A stretch of 64,000 bases of DNA from Halomonas sp. A40-4 (GTDB taxonomy: Bacteria > Pseudomonadota > Gammaproteobacteria > Pseudomonadales > Halomonadaceae): assembly GCF_015767635.1 (NCBI RefSeq), contig NZ_CP065230.1, positions 2,356,001-2,420,000 on the forward strand, given 5' to 3'. Shown here piece by piece: positions 44,777 through 53,840 of the stretch. Position 1 is the first letter of the stretch. Every line of letters starts with the position of its first letter. The notes under the pieces are model-generated. The model was not told the origin of the DNA and ran no database searches. It was given only the letters and a program-made list of their open reading frames with translations. The translations under genes and the position numbers were made by a program.

Positions 44777-44828
44777 GTGAACAATCCTGCGAGACGACAA
44801 TAGTGAAGGCCCAATGACGTAGGGCCAC

Positions 44829-44852
44829 AAAAAAACCGGGCGACGCCCGGTT
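44829..44852 (-). terminator. Intrinsic terminator after hflC
   Basis: On the minus strand an eight-base stem AACCGGGC / GCCCGGTT with a three-base loop runs into at least five T. It closes the long minus-strand run ending with hflC. Two further hairpins lie between it and hflC: CCCCGTCGG/CCGGCGGGG (one wobble pair) and CACGT/ACGTG. Confidence 0.85.
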
Positions 44853-44920
44853 GGTAAAGTCTATCACGTTTTATGACGTGTTGAACCCCGCCGGTGTCCG
44901 ACGGGGCCTACGTCAATGGC

Positions 44921-45805
44921 TTAACTGTCTTCGTCAGGCATGGCGCTGCGCAGGTAGCGGAAGAAGTCACTATCCGGCTCCAGCACCAACAGATTGTCAT
45001 CTCCCGAGAAGCTCTCACGATAGGCATTCAGACTACGCCAGAAAGTGAAGAACTCAGGGTCTTGACCGTAGGCTTCAGAGAAGATGGCCGCCGCCTGGGC
45101 ATCGCCCTCACCGCGCAAGGTTTCGGCACGCTCATTGGCCTGAGCGAGCAGCACCTGGCGGCGGCGATCTGCGTTCGCACGGATGCGCTCGGCCTCTTCT
45201 TGACCCTGGGCACGCCATTCCCGGGCTTCACGCTCGCGCTCTGAACGCATCCGCTCATAGACCGCGGCTGATACGTCGTCCGGCAGGTCGATCCGCTTGA
45301 TACGGATATCGCGAATCGCCACGCCAAGCTCTTCGCGCATCAGTGCGTCGAGCTCCTCGGTCGGGCCATCCATCAGGTCGTCGCGCTCCTCGGCGATGAT
45401 CTGCTGAAGGTTCAAGCGACCAAACTGGTTGCGCAGGCTTTCGTCAACGCGGGGCTGAATCAGGCGCGTCGCCATCATTTCATCCCCTGCGGTGGCCTCG
45501 TAGTAGCGAGTGGGATTGACCACCTGCCACTTCACGTAGGAATCGACAATGACCGCTTTCTGCTCTTGGGTCAGATAGCGGCTGGTGTCGGTATCCAGCG
45601 TCAGCAGGCGGGTATCGAAAGTACGCACTGTCTGCGCAATCGGCATTTTGACGTGCAGGCCCGGCTGAATGTTCTCTTCGATGACCTCACCGAAGCGCAG
45701 TTTGACCGCACGTTCGGTTTCATCGACAACATACAGGCTGTTACTGGCAAGCCACGCAACGGCGGCAATGCCGCCAACGATTAGCAGGGATCGATTATTG
45801 ATCAT
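44921..45805 (-). CDS. hflC: FtsH modulator HflC
   Basis: HflC is an SPFH/band-7 protein that with HflK forms the large cage around the FtsH protease in the inner membrane. The 294-residue protein has one N-terminal membrane segment (about 5-23), then the SPFH domain starting SLYVVDETERAVKLRFGEV, and a charged coiled coil rich in Arg and Glu (about 190-245). Its ATG follows the hflK stop directly, with no spacer. Length is slightly less than E. coli (334). Confidence 0.95.
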   Translation of the reverse strand: MINNRSLLIVGGIAAVAWLASNSLYVVDETERAVKLRFGEVIEENIQPGLHVKMPIAQTVRTFDTRLLTLDTDTSRYLTQEQKAVIVDSYVKWQVVNPTRYYEATAGDEMMATRLIQPRVDESLRNQFGRLNLQQIIAEERDDLMDGPTEELDALMREELGVAIRDIRIKRIDLPDDVSAAVYERMRSEREREAREWRAQGQEEAERIRANADRRRQVLLAQANERAETLRGEGDAQAAAIFSEAYGQDPEFFTFWRSLNAYRESFSGDDNLLVLEPDSDFFRYLRSAMPDEDS

Positions 45806-47065
45806 TTACCGGCCCTCCCTGCGGATAGAGCTGCTATTGGATGAGGAGTTGCTGCTCTGACTGCTGCTGTTACCGCTGCGCAGGCTTTCAAGCACCTGCG
45901 GATCGACACCGTCGCTGTTGCTCTGCTGCGAAGCGGCGGCACCCTGGCGACGATTCAACTGCTCGAGCGGCAGGTACATCATCGGTGCGTTCTCACTCAC
46001 GTCAAGCAGCACCTTGGGCGTTTCGCCAAAGACATCTTCGATGGCTTCAATGTACATCCGCTCACGCATGATATCAGGCGAATTCTCGTACTCGGCGAGC
46101 AGCGAATTGAAGCGGTTGGCTTGACCCTGCGCTTCGGCCACGACCGATTCACGATAACCCTGGCCCTGTTCGACCAACCGCTGCGCCTGACCCTGAGCCT
46201 CAGGGATGATCGAGTTGGCGTAGGCGATGCCCTGGTTGATCGTGCGCTGACGATCTTCACGGGCGCGGATCACGTCATCAAAGGCATCAATGACCGGCTG
46301 CGGAGCAGAGGTGGACTCGATGTTGATGGTCTGGAGCTGGATACCAGCGCCGTAGTTGTCCAGGTAGGACTGAAGACGGCTCGATACCGAACTGCCCAGA
46401 ATTTCACGACCCGAGGTCAGGATATCGATCATGTCGGTTCCACCGACCACATGACGCAGCGATGAGTCGAGGGCGTTGTCCAGTGACAGCTCCGGGTCTC
46501 GTACATTGAGGACGAAATTGCGCGGATCGGCCACCTGATACTGAGCGGATATTTCCACTTCAACGATGTTCTCATCCCGGGTCAGCATCGACTGGGTCTG
46601 GGTCAGCGAGCGCACACGCGTCACATTGACCATTCGCACTTCGTCGATCAAGGGTGGATTCCACTGAAGTCCAGGGGTAACGGTGTTCTGGTATTCGCCA
46701 AAACGAAGCACAACGCCACGCTCGGATTGATCCACGACATAAAAGCCCATTGCGGCCCAGATCGCCAATGCGACAATAATCAACAAGCCCGGTAGCGCAA
46801 AGACATTACGAGGCTTGCCGCCGCCGCTACCTTTGTTACCGCCGCCGCCAGATTTCTTGCCGCCACCGAGCATACCGCTCAGCTTATCCTGAAACTTTTT
46901 CAGCGCTTCATCGAGATCGGGAGGGCCTTGGTTGTTGCCCCCTTTATTGCCATTGTTGCTATCGTTATTGCCACCACGGTTTCCACCGCCGTCGCTTCCG
47001 CCTCGTCGGCCACCACCACTCCAAGGATCATGCTGGTTGCCGCCACCGGGCTCATTCCAGGCCAT
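45806..47065 (-). CDS. hflK: FtsH modulator HflK
   Basis: HflK is the SPFH partner of HflC. The 419-residue protein opens with the family start MAWNEPGG and a long Gly/Asn-rich low-complexity cytoplasmic tail (about 6-50), a hydrophobic segment (about 93-112), the SPFH domain with GFYVVDQSERGVVLRFGEYQ, a coiled coil, and a Ser/Asn-rich C terminus. The Gly/Asn tail is normal for the family. A candidate promoter lies between hflX and hflK. Confidence 0.95.
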   Translation of the reverse strand: MAWNEPGGGNQHDPWSGGGRRGGSDGGGNRGGNNDSNNGNKGGNNQGPPDLDEALKKFQDKLSGMLGGGKKSGGGGNKGSGGGKPRNVFALPGLLIIVALAIWAAMGFYVVDQSERGVVLRFGEYQNTVTPGLQWNPPLIDEVRMVNVTRVRSLTQTQSMLTRDENIVEVEISAQYQVADPRNFVLNVRDPELSLDNALDSSLRHVVGGTDMIDILTSGREILGSSVSSRLQSYLDNYGAGIQLQTINIESTSAPQPVIDAFDDVIRAREDRQRTINQGIAYANSIIPEAQGQAQRLVEQGQGYRESVVAEAQGQANRFNSLLAEYENSPDIMRERMYIEAIEDVFGETPKVLLDVSENAPMMYLPLEQLNRRQGAAASQQSNSDGVDPQVLESLRSGNSSSQSSNSSSNSSSIRREGR

Positions 47066-47137
47066 ACTTCGTCTCCACTGAGGTATTCACTCACGCTCAA
47101 GCCCCGACGTTAACACGGGGCCATAGCGCAATTTAGT

Positions 47138-47166
47138 ATTATGCAATCTGGAGCTTGTTCGGTCAC
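47138..47166 (-). promoter_or_regulatory. Possible sigma-70 promoter for hflK-hflC
   Basis: On the minus strand GTGACC (four of six matches to the -35) and CATAAT (five of six to the -10) are 17 bases apart, with predicted transcription start about 66 bases before the hflK ATG. The same 136-base gap contains two inverted repeats, CGGTCA/TGACCG and GCCCCG/CGGGGC. Confidence 0.4.
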
Positions 47167-47201
47167 TGACCGGGGCTCGTGCCTACCCGCTCCACGAGAA
47201 C

Positions 47202-48512
47202 TCACCATTCACTCGTTTCGCGCAGCTCGGCTGGCAAATAGGTATTGGCGCGTTCACCAAGTTGCGCCATCAACTGGTTAAAGTCACGTCGAGGCAAACG
47301 CACATTCAGTACCGAACGTCCCTGTTCATCAAATGCTTCCTCCCGCACGGCATTCAATTCGTGAAGACCTGCACGCAACTTGCCCTGCTCGGGGGAAAGC
47401 GTTAGCGAAAAGCCGATGACATCGCTCGCCAGGCGCTCCGTTAGTGCCTCGTGGAGTAACGCGAGCCCCTTGCCTTCCTGGGCTGAAAGCCAAACGACAT
47501 CGGGACGCCCCTGTCCGTCTCGCTCAATGCGGGGCGCGCTGTCCAGCCGGTCAATTTTGTTCATGACTTTCAGTACCGGGACATCATCGGCACCAATTTC
47601 TTCGAGTACACGCTCGACCTGCTCAACGTTTAGATCACGATCAGGATCGGCGGCATCGATGACATGTACGAGTAGCGTTGCTTCAGCCGCTTCCTGAAGC
47701 GTGGCCTGAAACGCCTCCACAAGTTTGTGAGGCAGGTGACGGATAAAACCGACGGTATCGGCCATCACGACAGGCCCTACATCTTCAATTTCCAGACGTC
47801 TTAGTGTCGGGTCAAGCGTCGCGAACAACTGATCAGCAGCATACACGTGTGACTGCGTTAACGCATTGAAGAGGGTTGATTTTCCAGCGTTGGTATAACC
47901 AACCAGCGAGACGCTGTGAATTTCTGCCCGTGAACGAGCTCGGCGATTCTGCTCACGCTGGCTGCGCACTTTATCGAGTCGTTTATTGATCGATTTGATA
48001 CGGCCACGGAGAAGCCGCCGGTCGGTCTCCAACTGCGTTTCACCCGGACCGCGCAGACCGATACCGCCCTTCTGACGTTCAAGGTGAGTCCACCCGCGAA
48101 TCAAGCGTGTGGATACGTATTCAAGCTGAGCAAGCTCAACCTGTAATTTACCTTCGTGGGTGCGCGCACGCTGTGCAAAAATATCCAGAATCAAGCCCGT
48201 CCGGTCCAGCACGCGGCACTTGAGTTCACGCTCAAGATTACGCTGCTGCGATGGGCTTAAACCATGGTTAAAGATGACCAACTCGGCCTGGTGAGCTGCG
48301 AGCATTGCCCGCAGCTCTTCCAACTTGCCTGACCCGATAAAGGTACGTGAATCGGGGCGGTGTCGGCTGGCCGTGAGCAATGTAGCAGGCTCTGCACCGG
48401 CAGAACGTACGAGTTCTAAAAACTCACCCGGGTCTTCGCGTGCTTGTTCATCCTGAAAATCAACGTGAACAAGCACTGCCGTTTCGCCGGCTTCAGGGCG
48501 TTCAAAAAACAA
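47202..48512 (-). CDS. hflX: Ribosome-associated GTPase HflX
   Basis: HflX is a GTPase that splits stalled or heat-damaged 70S ribosomes. The 436-residue protein has the N-terminal HflX domain, the linker coiled coil, and the G domain with G1 GYTNAGKST, G3 DTVGF and G4 NKID. The start is TTG at 48512 with GAGG five to eight bases upstream; no ATG fits. It follows hfq by 37 bases, the conserved hfq-hflX order. Confidence 0.95.
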   Translation of the reverse strand: MFFERPEAGETAVLVHVDFQDEQAREDPGEFLELVRSAGAEPATLLTASRHRPDSRTFIGSGKLEELRAMLAAHQAELVIFNHGLSPSQQRNLERELKCRVLDRTGLILDIFAQRARTHEGKLQVELAQLEYVSTRLIRGWTHLERQKGGIGLRGPGETQLETDRRLLRGRIKSINKRLDKVRSQREQNRRARSRAEIHSVSLVGYTNAGKSTLFNALTQSHVYAADQLFATLDPTLRRLEIEDVGPVVMADTVGFIRHLPHKLVEAFQATLQEAAEATLLVHVIDAADPDRDLNVEQVERVLEEIGADDVPVLKVMNKIDRLDSAPRIERDGQGRPDVVWLSAQEGKGLALLHEALTERLASDVIGFSLTLSPEQGKLRAGLHELNAVREEAFDEQGRSVLNVRLPRRDFNQLMAQLGERANTYLPAELRETSEW

Positions 48513-48549
48513 TCAATACCTCATGGACTGTTTTGCTGATCTCACCGTG

Positions 48550-48798
48550 TTACTCATCTTCGTCCGGAGCGGCCGGATCTTGTGCAGGCAACCGCACATT
48601 TCGCGATGGTACGACGGTTGAGATCGCATGTTTATAAACCATCTGGCTGACGGTATTGCGCAACAAGATGACAAACTGGTCAAACGATTCAATCTGGCCC
48701 TGCAGCTTAATGCCGTTGACCAGGAAGATAGAGACCGGAATACGCTCCTTGCGCAAAATATTCAGGTACGGGTCTTGAAGGGACTGCCCTTTGGACAT
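48550..48798 (-). CDS. hfq: RNA chaperone Hfq
   Basis: Hfq is the hexameric chaperone that pairs small RNAs with mRNAs. The 82-residue protein has the Sm1 motif ([20 protein letters not shown]) and Sm2 motif with Tyr55-Lys56-His57 (YKHAIST) at the RNA pore. The C-terminal tail is short and ends in acidic residues, as in Pseudomonas rather than the long enterobacterial tail. It lies between miaA and hflX; the 136-base gap to miaA may hold a promoter, but I could not define one. Confidence 0.97.
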   Translation of the reverse strand: MSKGQSLQDPYLNILRKERIPVSIFLVNGIKLQGQIESFDQFVILLRNTVSQMVYKHAISTVVPSRNVRLPAQDPAAPDEDE

Positions 48799-48934
48799 GT
48801 TGCTCTCCCTAAAACTGTCGTTGGGGGTTAATTATGGATGGCGTGCCCAACTGGTGCTACGCCGATATCTTGTTGGCCAAAGGCCTGCTCGCTCGGCCAC
48901 TCGAAATCATGACTTACGAACCTCATATCTTACG

Positions 48935-49873
48935 CTAAGCACCGCTTCCGCGCACGATTTTCAGCACCTTGTCCAATGAGTTAGGCTGCAAAGTATCGAT
49001 CCAATGCAGTGACGGCCAACGCCTCAGCCAAGTAATCTGCCGCTTGGCGAGCTGTCGAGTGGCGATAATACCGCGCTCGCGCAGCATTGCATCATCATAA
49101 CGGCCTTCCAGATATTCCCAAACCTGCCGGTATCCAACGCTTTTAATCGCGGGCAAATCACCATGCAGGTCATAACGTTGTTTGAGGGCGGCGACCTCAT
49201 CTATCAAGCCCTCTGCCAACATCATTTCAAACCGTTGCGCGATGCGCTGGTGCAATATCGCCCGATCTGCTGGCAATAGCCCTATCGACAACACCCGCCA
49301 TGGAAAGGTTTCCGGTTGCTGTTCAGCCCACAATGCGCTCATCGGACGCCCACTTGCGTAATACACTTCCAGAGCGCGCATGAGGCGCTGCGGATCGTTG
49401 GGATGGATACGCTGCGCCGAAGGCGGGTCAACCTGCGCCAATGTTTGATGCAGGGCTGAAAGCCCTTCTGCCTGCCACCTCGCCCCTAGTTCTTTTCGAA
49501 TGGAAGCATCTGCCGGGGGCAGATTGGCGACACCTTCGAGCAAGTGCTTGTAGTAAAGCATGGTACCGCCTACCAGCAACGGCACCTGGCCCGCCGCGCT
49601 GATTTGTCGCATCTCATCAAGCGCATCGCAGCGAAAATCGGCGGCTGAATAAGGCTCGGCCGGGTCACGAATATCGATTAATCGGTGAGGCGCGCGAGCA
49701 AGCTCATCCGCACTGGGCTTGGCACTGCCGATATCGAGGCCACGATACACCATCGCCGAATCAACACTGATCAACTGATGACCCAGCCGCTCATGCAACG
49801 CGATTGCCGTATCCGTTTTTCCGGCGGCGGTCGGACCCATTAAAAAAATTGCCCAAGGGCGTGTATCAGCCAT
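48935..49873 (-). CDS. miaA: tRNA dimethylallyltransferase
   Basis: MiaA adds a dimethylallyl group to A37 of tRNAs that read codons starting with U. The 312-residue protein has the P-loop [11 protein letters not shown] (13-23), the [18 protein letters not shown] segment with the catalytic Asp, and the tRNA-contact region [15 protein letters not shown]. Length is typical. It lies 45 bases after mutL and before hfq, the conserved order. Confidence 0.96.
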   Translation of the reverse strand: MADTRPWAIFLMGPTAAGKTDTAIALHERLGHQLISVDSAMVYRGLDIGSAKPSADELARAPHRLIDIRDPAEPYSAADFRCDALDEMRQISAAGQVPLLVGGTMLYYKHLLEGVANLPPADASIRKELGARWQAEGLSALHQTLAQVDPPSAQRIHPNDPQRLMRALEVYYASGRPMSALWAEQQPETFPWRVLSIGLLPADRAILHQRIAQRFEMMLAEGLIDEVAALKQRYDLHGDLPAIKSVGYRQVWEYLEGRYDDAMLRERGIIATRQLAKRQITWLRRWPSLHWIDTLQPNSLDKVLKIVRGSGA

Positions 49874-49918
49874 TCGCTGGTAAAACTCCGCTGACCCTAC
49901 CTGATTCCAACATAACCG

Positions 49919-51838
49919 TTACTGACCGCGCATGAATAGCCTATCGAGGGCTTTCATATCCATTTGCGTCCAGGTCGGGCGACCATGATTGCACTGGTCG
50001 CTGCGCTCGGTGCGTTCCATATCGCGCAACAGTGCATTCATTTCATCCAGCGTCAGACGCCGATTGGCGCGTACGCTCCCATGGCATGCCATGGTCGATA
50101 ACAGTTCGTGTATGCGCGCTTCGACCTGGTGCGTGCGCCCGAAGCGAGCCAGTTCTTCCAGCATTTCACGAACCAGTGTCTCGGGATCTGCCTGCGCAAG
50201 CATGGCCGGAAGCTGGCGTACCAGCAGGGTTTCAGGACCCGCCACATCCAGCTCTACGCCCAGTTTGACGATCGCATCACGTTCACTTTCCACGGTAGCC
50301 ACTTCGCTGCGGCTGGCGGCCAGTGACACGGGCACGAGTAATGGCTGCGTGTCGACCCCCTGTGACGCCGCCAACTGATTTTTCATTCGCTCGTAGACGA
50401 TGCGCTCGTGAGCGGCATGCATGTCCACCAACACCAGGCCATGGACATTCTGGGCCAGAATATAAACCCCATGAAGCTGACCCAGAGCAAACCCCAGCGG
50501 CGGTGCGCTGGTGGGGTCACTCTGCAGCATCACCAGCGGCGCTTCGCGCACGTCGCCCTGCGTCTCGCCAAATGGGCCTTCATGGGCAGTCGACTGGGGC
50601 GTCAGCAGTGTCTCTTCATGGTCGGGGTGCAATGCCTGATAACCCTGCATGAAACGGCGCACTCGTTCGCCACCCGGGTGACGATCAGCTGACGGTGCGG
50701 CTGAAGGTGAAAGCGCCATACCCTGCTGTTGCCAGCGGGCAGGCTCGCCCGGGGTCTCCACAGGGGCCGTGGGCTGTGACGGCGACACAGCATTGACATC
50801 CTCGGCGTTGGGCCGGGCATCTGCCAGGCTGTGATGCAGGCTTGAATAAAGAAAGTCGTGCACCATGCGACCATCGCGAAAACGTACCTCGTGCTTGGTA
50901 GGATGCACATTGACATCCACCACATCTGGATCAAGCGTCAAGTAAAGGACGAAGACCGGATGGCGCCCATTATAAAGAACATCGCGGTAGGCTTGGCGAA
51001 CGGCATGGGCGACCAACCGGTCGCGCACCACACGGCCGTTAACAAAAAAGTATTGTTGATCTGCCTGGGCGCGTGAATGGGTGGGCAAGCCCACCCAACC
51101 ACTCAGACGAAGCGCACCGGCTTCGCGCTCAATGTAACGCGCATGCTCAATAAAATTATTGCCGAGCAGCGAGGCAATACGCCGCTCACGGGCCGCTTCC
51201 GTATCGCCTGGTGGTAGTTGATGGACCACTTTTTGATTATGCCGCAGGGTCCAGGCAATGTCGTAGCGCGATAAAGCCTGGCGGCGGAAGGCTTCCTCAA
51301 CGTGAGCAAATTCGGTTTTTTCGGTACGCAGAAATTTACGCCGCGCGGGGGTATTAAAAAACAGGTCGCGCACCGACACGCTAGTGCCTCGAGGATGAGG
51401 CGCTGGCGTCACGCGTGTTTCCATGCCGCGCCCCTCAGCCACCACGCGCCACCCCTGTCGCGGGTCGTCCAGCGCATTGGACACCAGTTCCAGGCGCGAT
51501 ACCGAACTGATTGACGCCAGTGCTTCACCGCGAAAACCCAGTGAGCTGACGCCTTCCAGATCTTCCAGACTATCGATCTTGCTGGTGGCATGGCGGGCGA
51601 GCGCCAGCGGCAAATCCTGCTCACCAATGCCAATACCGTCGTCGCGGATCTTGATAAGCCGCGCACCGCCCGCTTCAATATCGACTTCGATACGCTGGCT
51701 GCCTGCGTCGATGGCATTTTCGATCAGTTCCTTGGTCACCGAAGCCGGTCGCTCGACCACTTCCCCCGCGGCAATCTGGTTCGCCAACCGCGGGTCCAGT
51801 ACGTGTATACGTGGCATAGCGGACGTCGTTTCAGTCAA
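49919..51838 (-). CDS. mutL: DNA mismatch repair protein MutL with endonuclease motifs
   Basis: MutL couples mismatch recognition by MutS to strand incision. The 639-residue protein has the GHKL ATPase (about 1-335) with [17 protein letters not shown] and [10 protein letters not shown], a low-complexity linker (about 340-440) and the C-terminal dimerisation domain. The C-terminal part has DMHA-x2-E-x4-E starting at Asp472, plus MACHGS and QCNHGRP, which match the metal-binding endonuclease motifs absent from E. coli MutL. The start is a TTG at 51838 with a GAGGTG Shine-Dalgarno; an ATG seven codons in has none. It follows amiB by nine bases. Confidence 0.95.
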   Translation of the reverse strand: MTETTSAMPRIHVLDPRLANQIAAGEVVERPASVTKELIENAIDAGSQRIEVDIEAGGARLIKIRDDGIGIGEQDLPLALARHATSKIDSLEDLEGVSSLGFRGEALASISSVSRLELVSNALDDPRQGWRVVAEGRGMETRVTPAPHPRGTSVSVRDLFFNTPARRKFLRTEKTEFAHVEEAFRRQALSRYDIAWTLRHNQKVVHQLPPGDTEAARERRIASLLGNNFIEHARYIEREAGALRLSGWVGLPTHSRAQADQQYFFVNGRVVRDRLVAHAVRQAYRDVLYNGRHPVFVLYLTLDPDVVDVNVHPTKHEVRFRDGRMVHDFLYSSLHHSLADARPNAEDVNAVSPSQPTAPVETPGEPARWQQQGMALSPSAAPSADRHPGGERVRRFMQGYQALHPDHEETLLTPQSTAHEGPFGETQGDVREAPLVMLQSDPTSAPPLGFALGQLHGVYILAQNVHGLVLVDMHAAHERIVYERMKNQLAASQGVDTQPLLVPVSLAASRSEVATVESERDAIVKLGVELDVAGPETLLVRQLPAMLAQADPETLVREMLEELARFGRTHQVEARIHELLSTMACHGSVRANRRLTLDEMNALLRDMERTERSDQCNHGRPTWTQMDMKALDRLFMRGQ

Positions 51839-51847
51839 TACAACACC

Positions 51848-53341
51848 TCATGAACTGGGAATACGCAATACTTGGCCCACCCGGATAACATCTCCGTTGA
51901 GGTCGTTCGCCTGCTTTAACTGGTTCACGGGCACACCGTGGCGCACTGCAATCGCCGACAGCGTATCGCCGGACTGAATACGGTATTCATCGCCACCAGG
52001 GCGGCGTTGATTATCCCGCTGCCAAGCCAGCAGGCTGGCGGGCGGTGGATAACGCTCAAAATGGCTCTTCAGGCCGCCAAAAATAGCCTCGGCAACCCCC
52101 TGCTGGTGTACAGGATCGCGTAAGCGTCGCTCTTCTTCCGGGTTGGATATAAAGCCCGTTTCAATCAGCAATGACGGTATATCGGGCGACTTGAGCACCA
52201 TGAAGCCAGCCTGCTCAACCCGGGACTTATGCAACCGGTTCACCCGGCCCAGTTGGTCAAGCACCTGACCGCCGATTGACAGGGAATCGTTGAGCGTCGC
52301 TGTCATGGTTAAATCCAGCAATACGCCCCGCAACACCTGATCTTTATCGCGTAGAGACAGGCTGCCATCCACCCCACCAATCAGGTCGGAGCGGTTTTCG
52401 CTGTCGGCCAGCCACTGCGCCGTTTCTGATGTTGCCCCGCGCTGGGAAAGCGCATATACCGAGCTTCCCTGTGGGCGTGGGCTGGTGAAGGCATCGGCGT
52501 GAATCGAGACAAAAAAGTCGGCTTTCTGTTCACGGGCAAGCTGGGTTCGCTGGCGCAGCCCAAGGTAATAGTCGCCGTCGCGAATCAACACCGCTTTAAA
52601 ACCTTCAGTCGCATTGATGATATTGGCCAAGCGTTGACTAATATCGAGTACGACGTCTTTTTCACGGGTACCTGATGGACCGATTGCCCCTGGGTCTTCA
52701 CCGCCATGGCCTGCATCCACGGCGATAATAATATCGCGCCTCGGGTGAGGCTTGGCCTGCTCGGACGAACGCGATGTCGGCTCAGTTGCCTGCTGATCAC
52801 TGCCTGCTCGCACCTGGGCACCCGCTCGTTGCGCTTGAATCTCCTGCTCGCGAATCATTGCCTCGATAGGGTCGATAGGGTTTTCCACGGCACTTTCGCC
52901 AGGATATTCCAGATCGACCACAAGCCGGTGCCCGTACTGGTCGTTGGGTGTCAGGGTAAAGTGGCGCGGCTCGACTTCACGATTGAGCTCAAGGACGACG
53001 CGTAATCCATTACCTTCTCGCGTACCGGTGCGCAACGCGCTGATGGCGCTGTCTTCAAGCGACAGGCTATCAGGGTCGGCTTCTAGCTGGCTGTTTTCCA
53101 GATCAATCACCAGACGTGCAGGATCATCCAGAGAAAATACGTCAGCCGATGTTGCGCCCGAAAGGTCAAAAACCAGGCGCGCATGATCGGGCGCCGCCCA
53201 GAGCCTCATGCCCTCGACGGTGGCCGCCTGAAGCGACGTCCATAGACCCGCCGATATGACCGCTACAATACTCAGCGCCAACTGGCGCAATGCCAATACT
53301 TTCATCACCTTTGCATGGATACCCATCGCGCTTATGACCAT
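51848..53341 (-). CDS. amiB: N-acetylmuramoyl-L-alanine amidase with AMIN and LysM domains
   Basis: This periplasmic zinc amidase cleaves the bond between MurNAc and the stem peptide at the septum to separate daughter cells. Domains in order: signal peptide (about 13-39), AMIN domain (about 40-140), amidase_3 domain (about 200-430) with zinc ligands in DAGHGGEDPGA, the SIHADAF His and the catalytic ETGFISN Glu, then a C-terminal LysM (about 452-496). The start is uncertain: in-frame Met codons lie at 53341, 53326 and 53305. The first overlaps the tsaE end by 10 bases. It is the usual gene between tsaE and mutL. Confidence 0.93.
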   Translation of the reverse strand: MVISAMGIHAKVMKVLALRQLALSIVAVISAGLWTSLQAATVEGMRLWAAPDHARLVFDLSGATSADVFSLDDPARLVIDLENSQLEADPDSLSLEDSAISALRTGTREGNGLRVVLELNREVEPRHFTLTPNDQYGHRLVVDLEYPGESAVENPIDPIEAMIREQEIQAQRAGAQVRAGSDQQATEPTSRSSEQAKPHPRRDIIIAVDAGHGGEDPGAIGPSGTREKDVVLDISQRLANIINATEGFKAVLIRDGDYYLGLRQRTQLAREQKADFFVSIHADAFTSPRPQGSSVYALSQRGATSETAQWLADSENRSDLIGGVDGSLSLRDKDQVLRGVLLDLTMTATLNDSLSIGGQVLDQLGRVNRLHKSRVEQAGFMVLKSPDIPSLLIETGFISNPEEERRLRDPVHQQGVAEAIFGGLKSHFERYPPPASLLAWQRDNQRRPGGDEYRIQSGDTLSAIAVRHGVPVNQLKQANDLNGDVIRVGQVLRIPSS

Positions 53342-53829
53342 TGAAATACACCGCCCTGCTGGGGACAGACAGACAAACGATCACCTAACTTGGCCAACAC
53401 CTTTTCGCCGAAGTCGCTACCGGCACTTAGCCGGGCTCTACGCCCAGGCTCGTCAACTGCCAACTGCAGGCAAATATCCGCCGCTGGCAGCCAGCCCTCG
53501 CCACGGCTCGGCCATTCAATCAAGCACAGCGCGTCATCTGCCAATACGTCACGTCCGCCGATAAATTCGAGTTCCTCAGGGTCGGACAAGCGATATAGAT
53601 CCAGATGATAAAGCCGCATGCTGGCCAATTCATAAGGTTCGATTAGCGTGTATGTAGGGCTTTTAACCGCCCCCTGATAGCCGTAAGCCCGCAATACACC
53701 GCGGGTCAGTGTCGTTTTCCCCGCTCCCAAGTCGCCTTCCAGATAAATACGCCCGCGTCCTTGCAATACGCTACCCAGGGCTTCACCGAAGGCTACCTGA
53801 GCTTGTTCATTATCCAGTTGCACCTGCAT
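53332..53829 (-). CDS. tsaE: tRNA t6A biosynthesis ATPase TsaE
   Basis: TsaE is the ATPase that works with TsaB and TsaD to make N6-threonylcarbamoyladenosine at position 37 of ANN-decoding tRNAs. The 165-residue protein has the P-loop EGDLGAGKTTLTRG (31-44), the SPTYTLIEPYEL segment and the HLDLYRL motif. The ATG at 53829 has AAGG eight bases upstream; a GTG five codons earlier overlaps the nnr stop. It is the second gene in the nnr-to-hflC run. Confidence 0.94.
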   Translation of the reverse strand: MQVQLDNEQAQVAFGEALGSVLQGRGRIYLEGDLGAGKTTLTRGVLRAYGYQGAVKSPTYTLIEPYELASMRLYHLDLYRLSDPEELEFIGGRDVLADDALCLIEWPSRGEGWLPAADICLQLAVDEPGRRARLSAGSDFGEKVLAKLGDRLSVCPQQGGVFQWS

Positions 53830-53840
53830 TTGGGCTGCCT

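Noticed and set aside
45806-47065. The Gly/Asn-rich HflK N terminus as a novel low-complexity domain
   Set aside because: The family commonly has such a tail, so it is expected.
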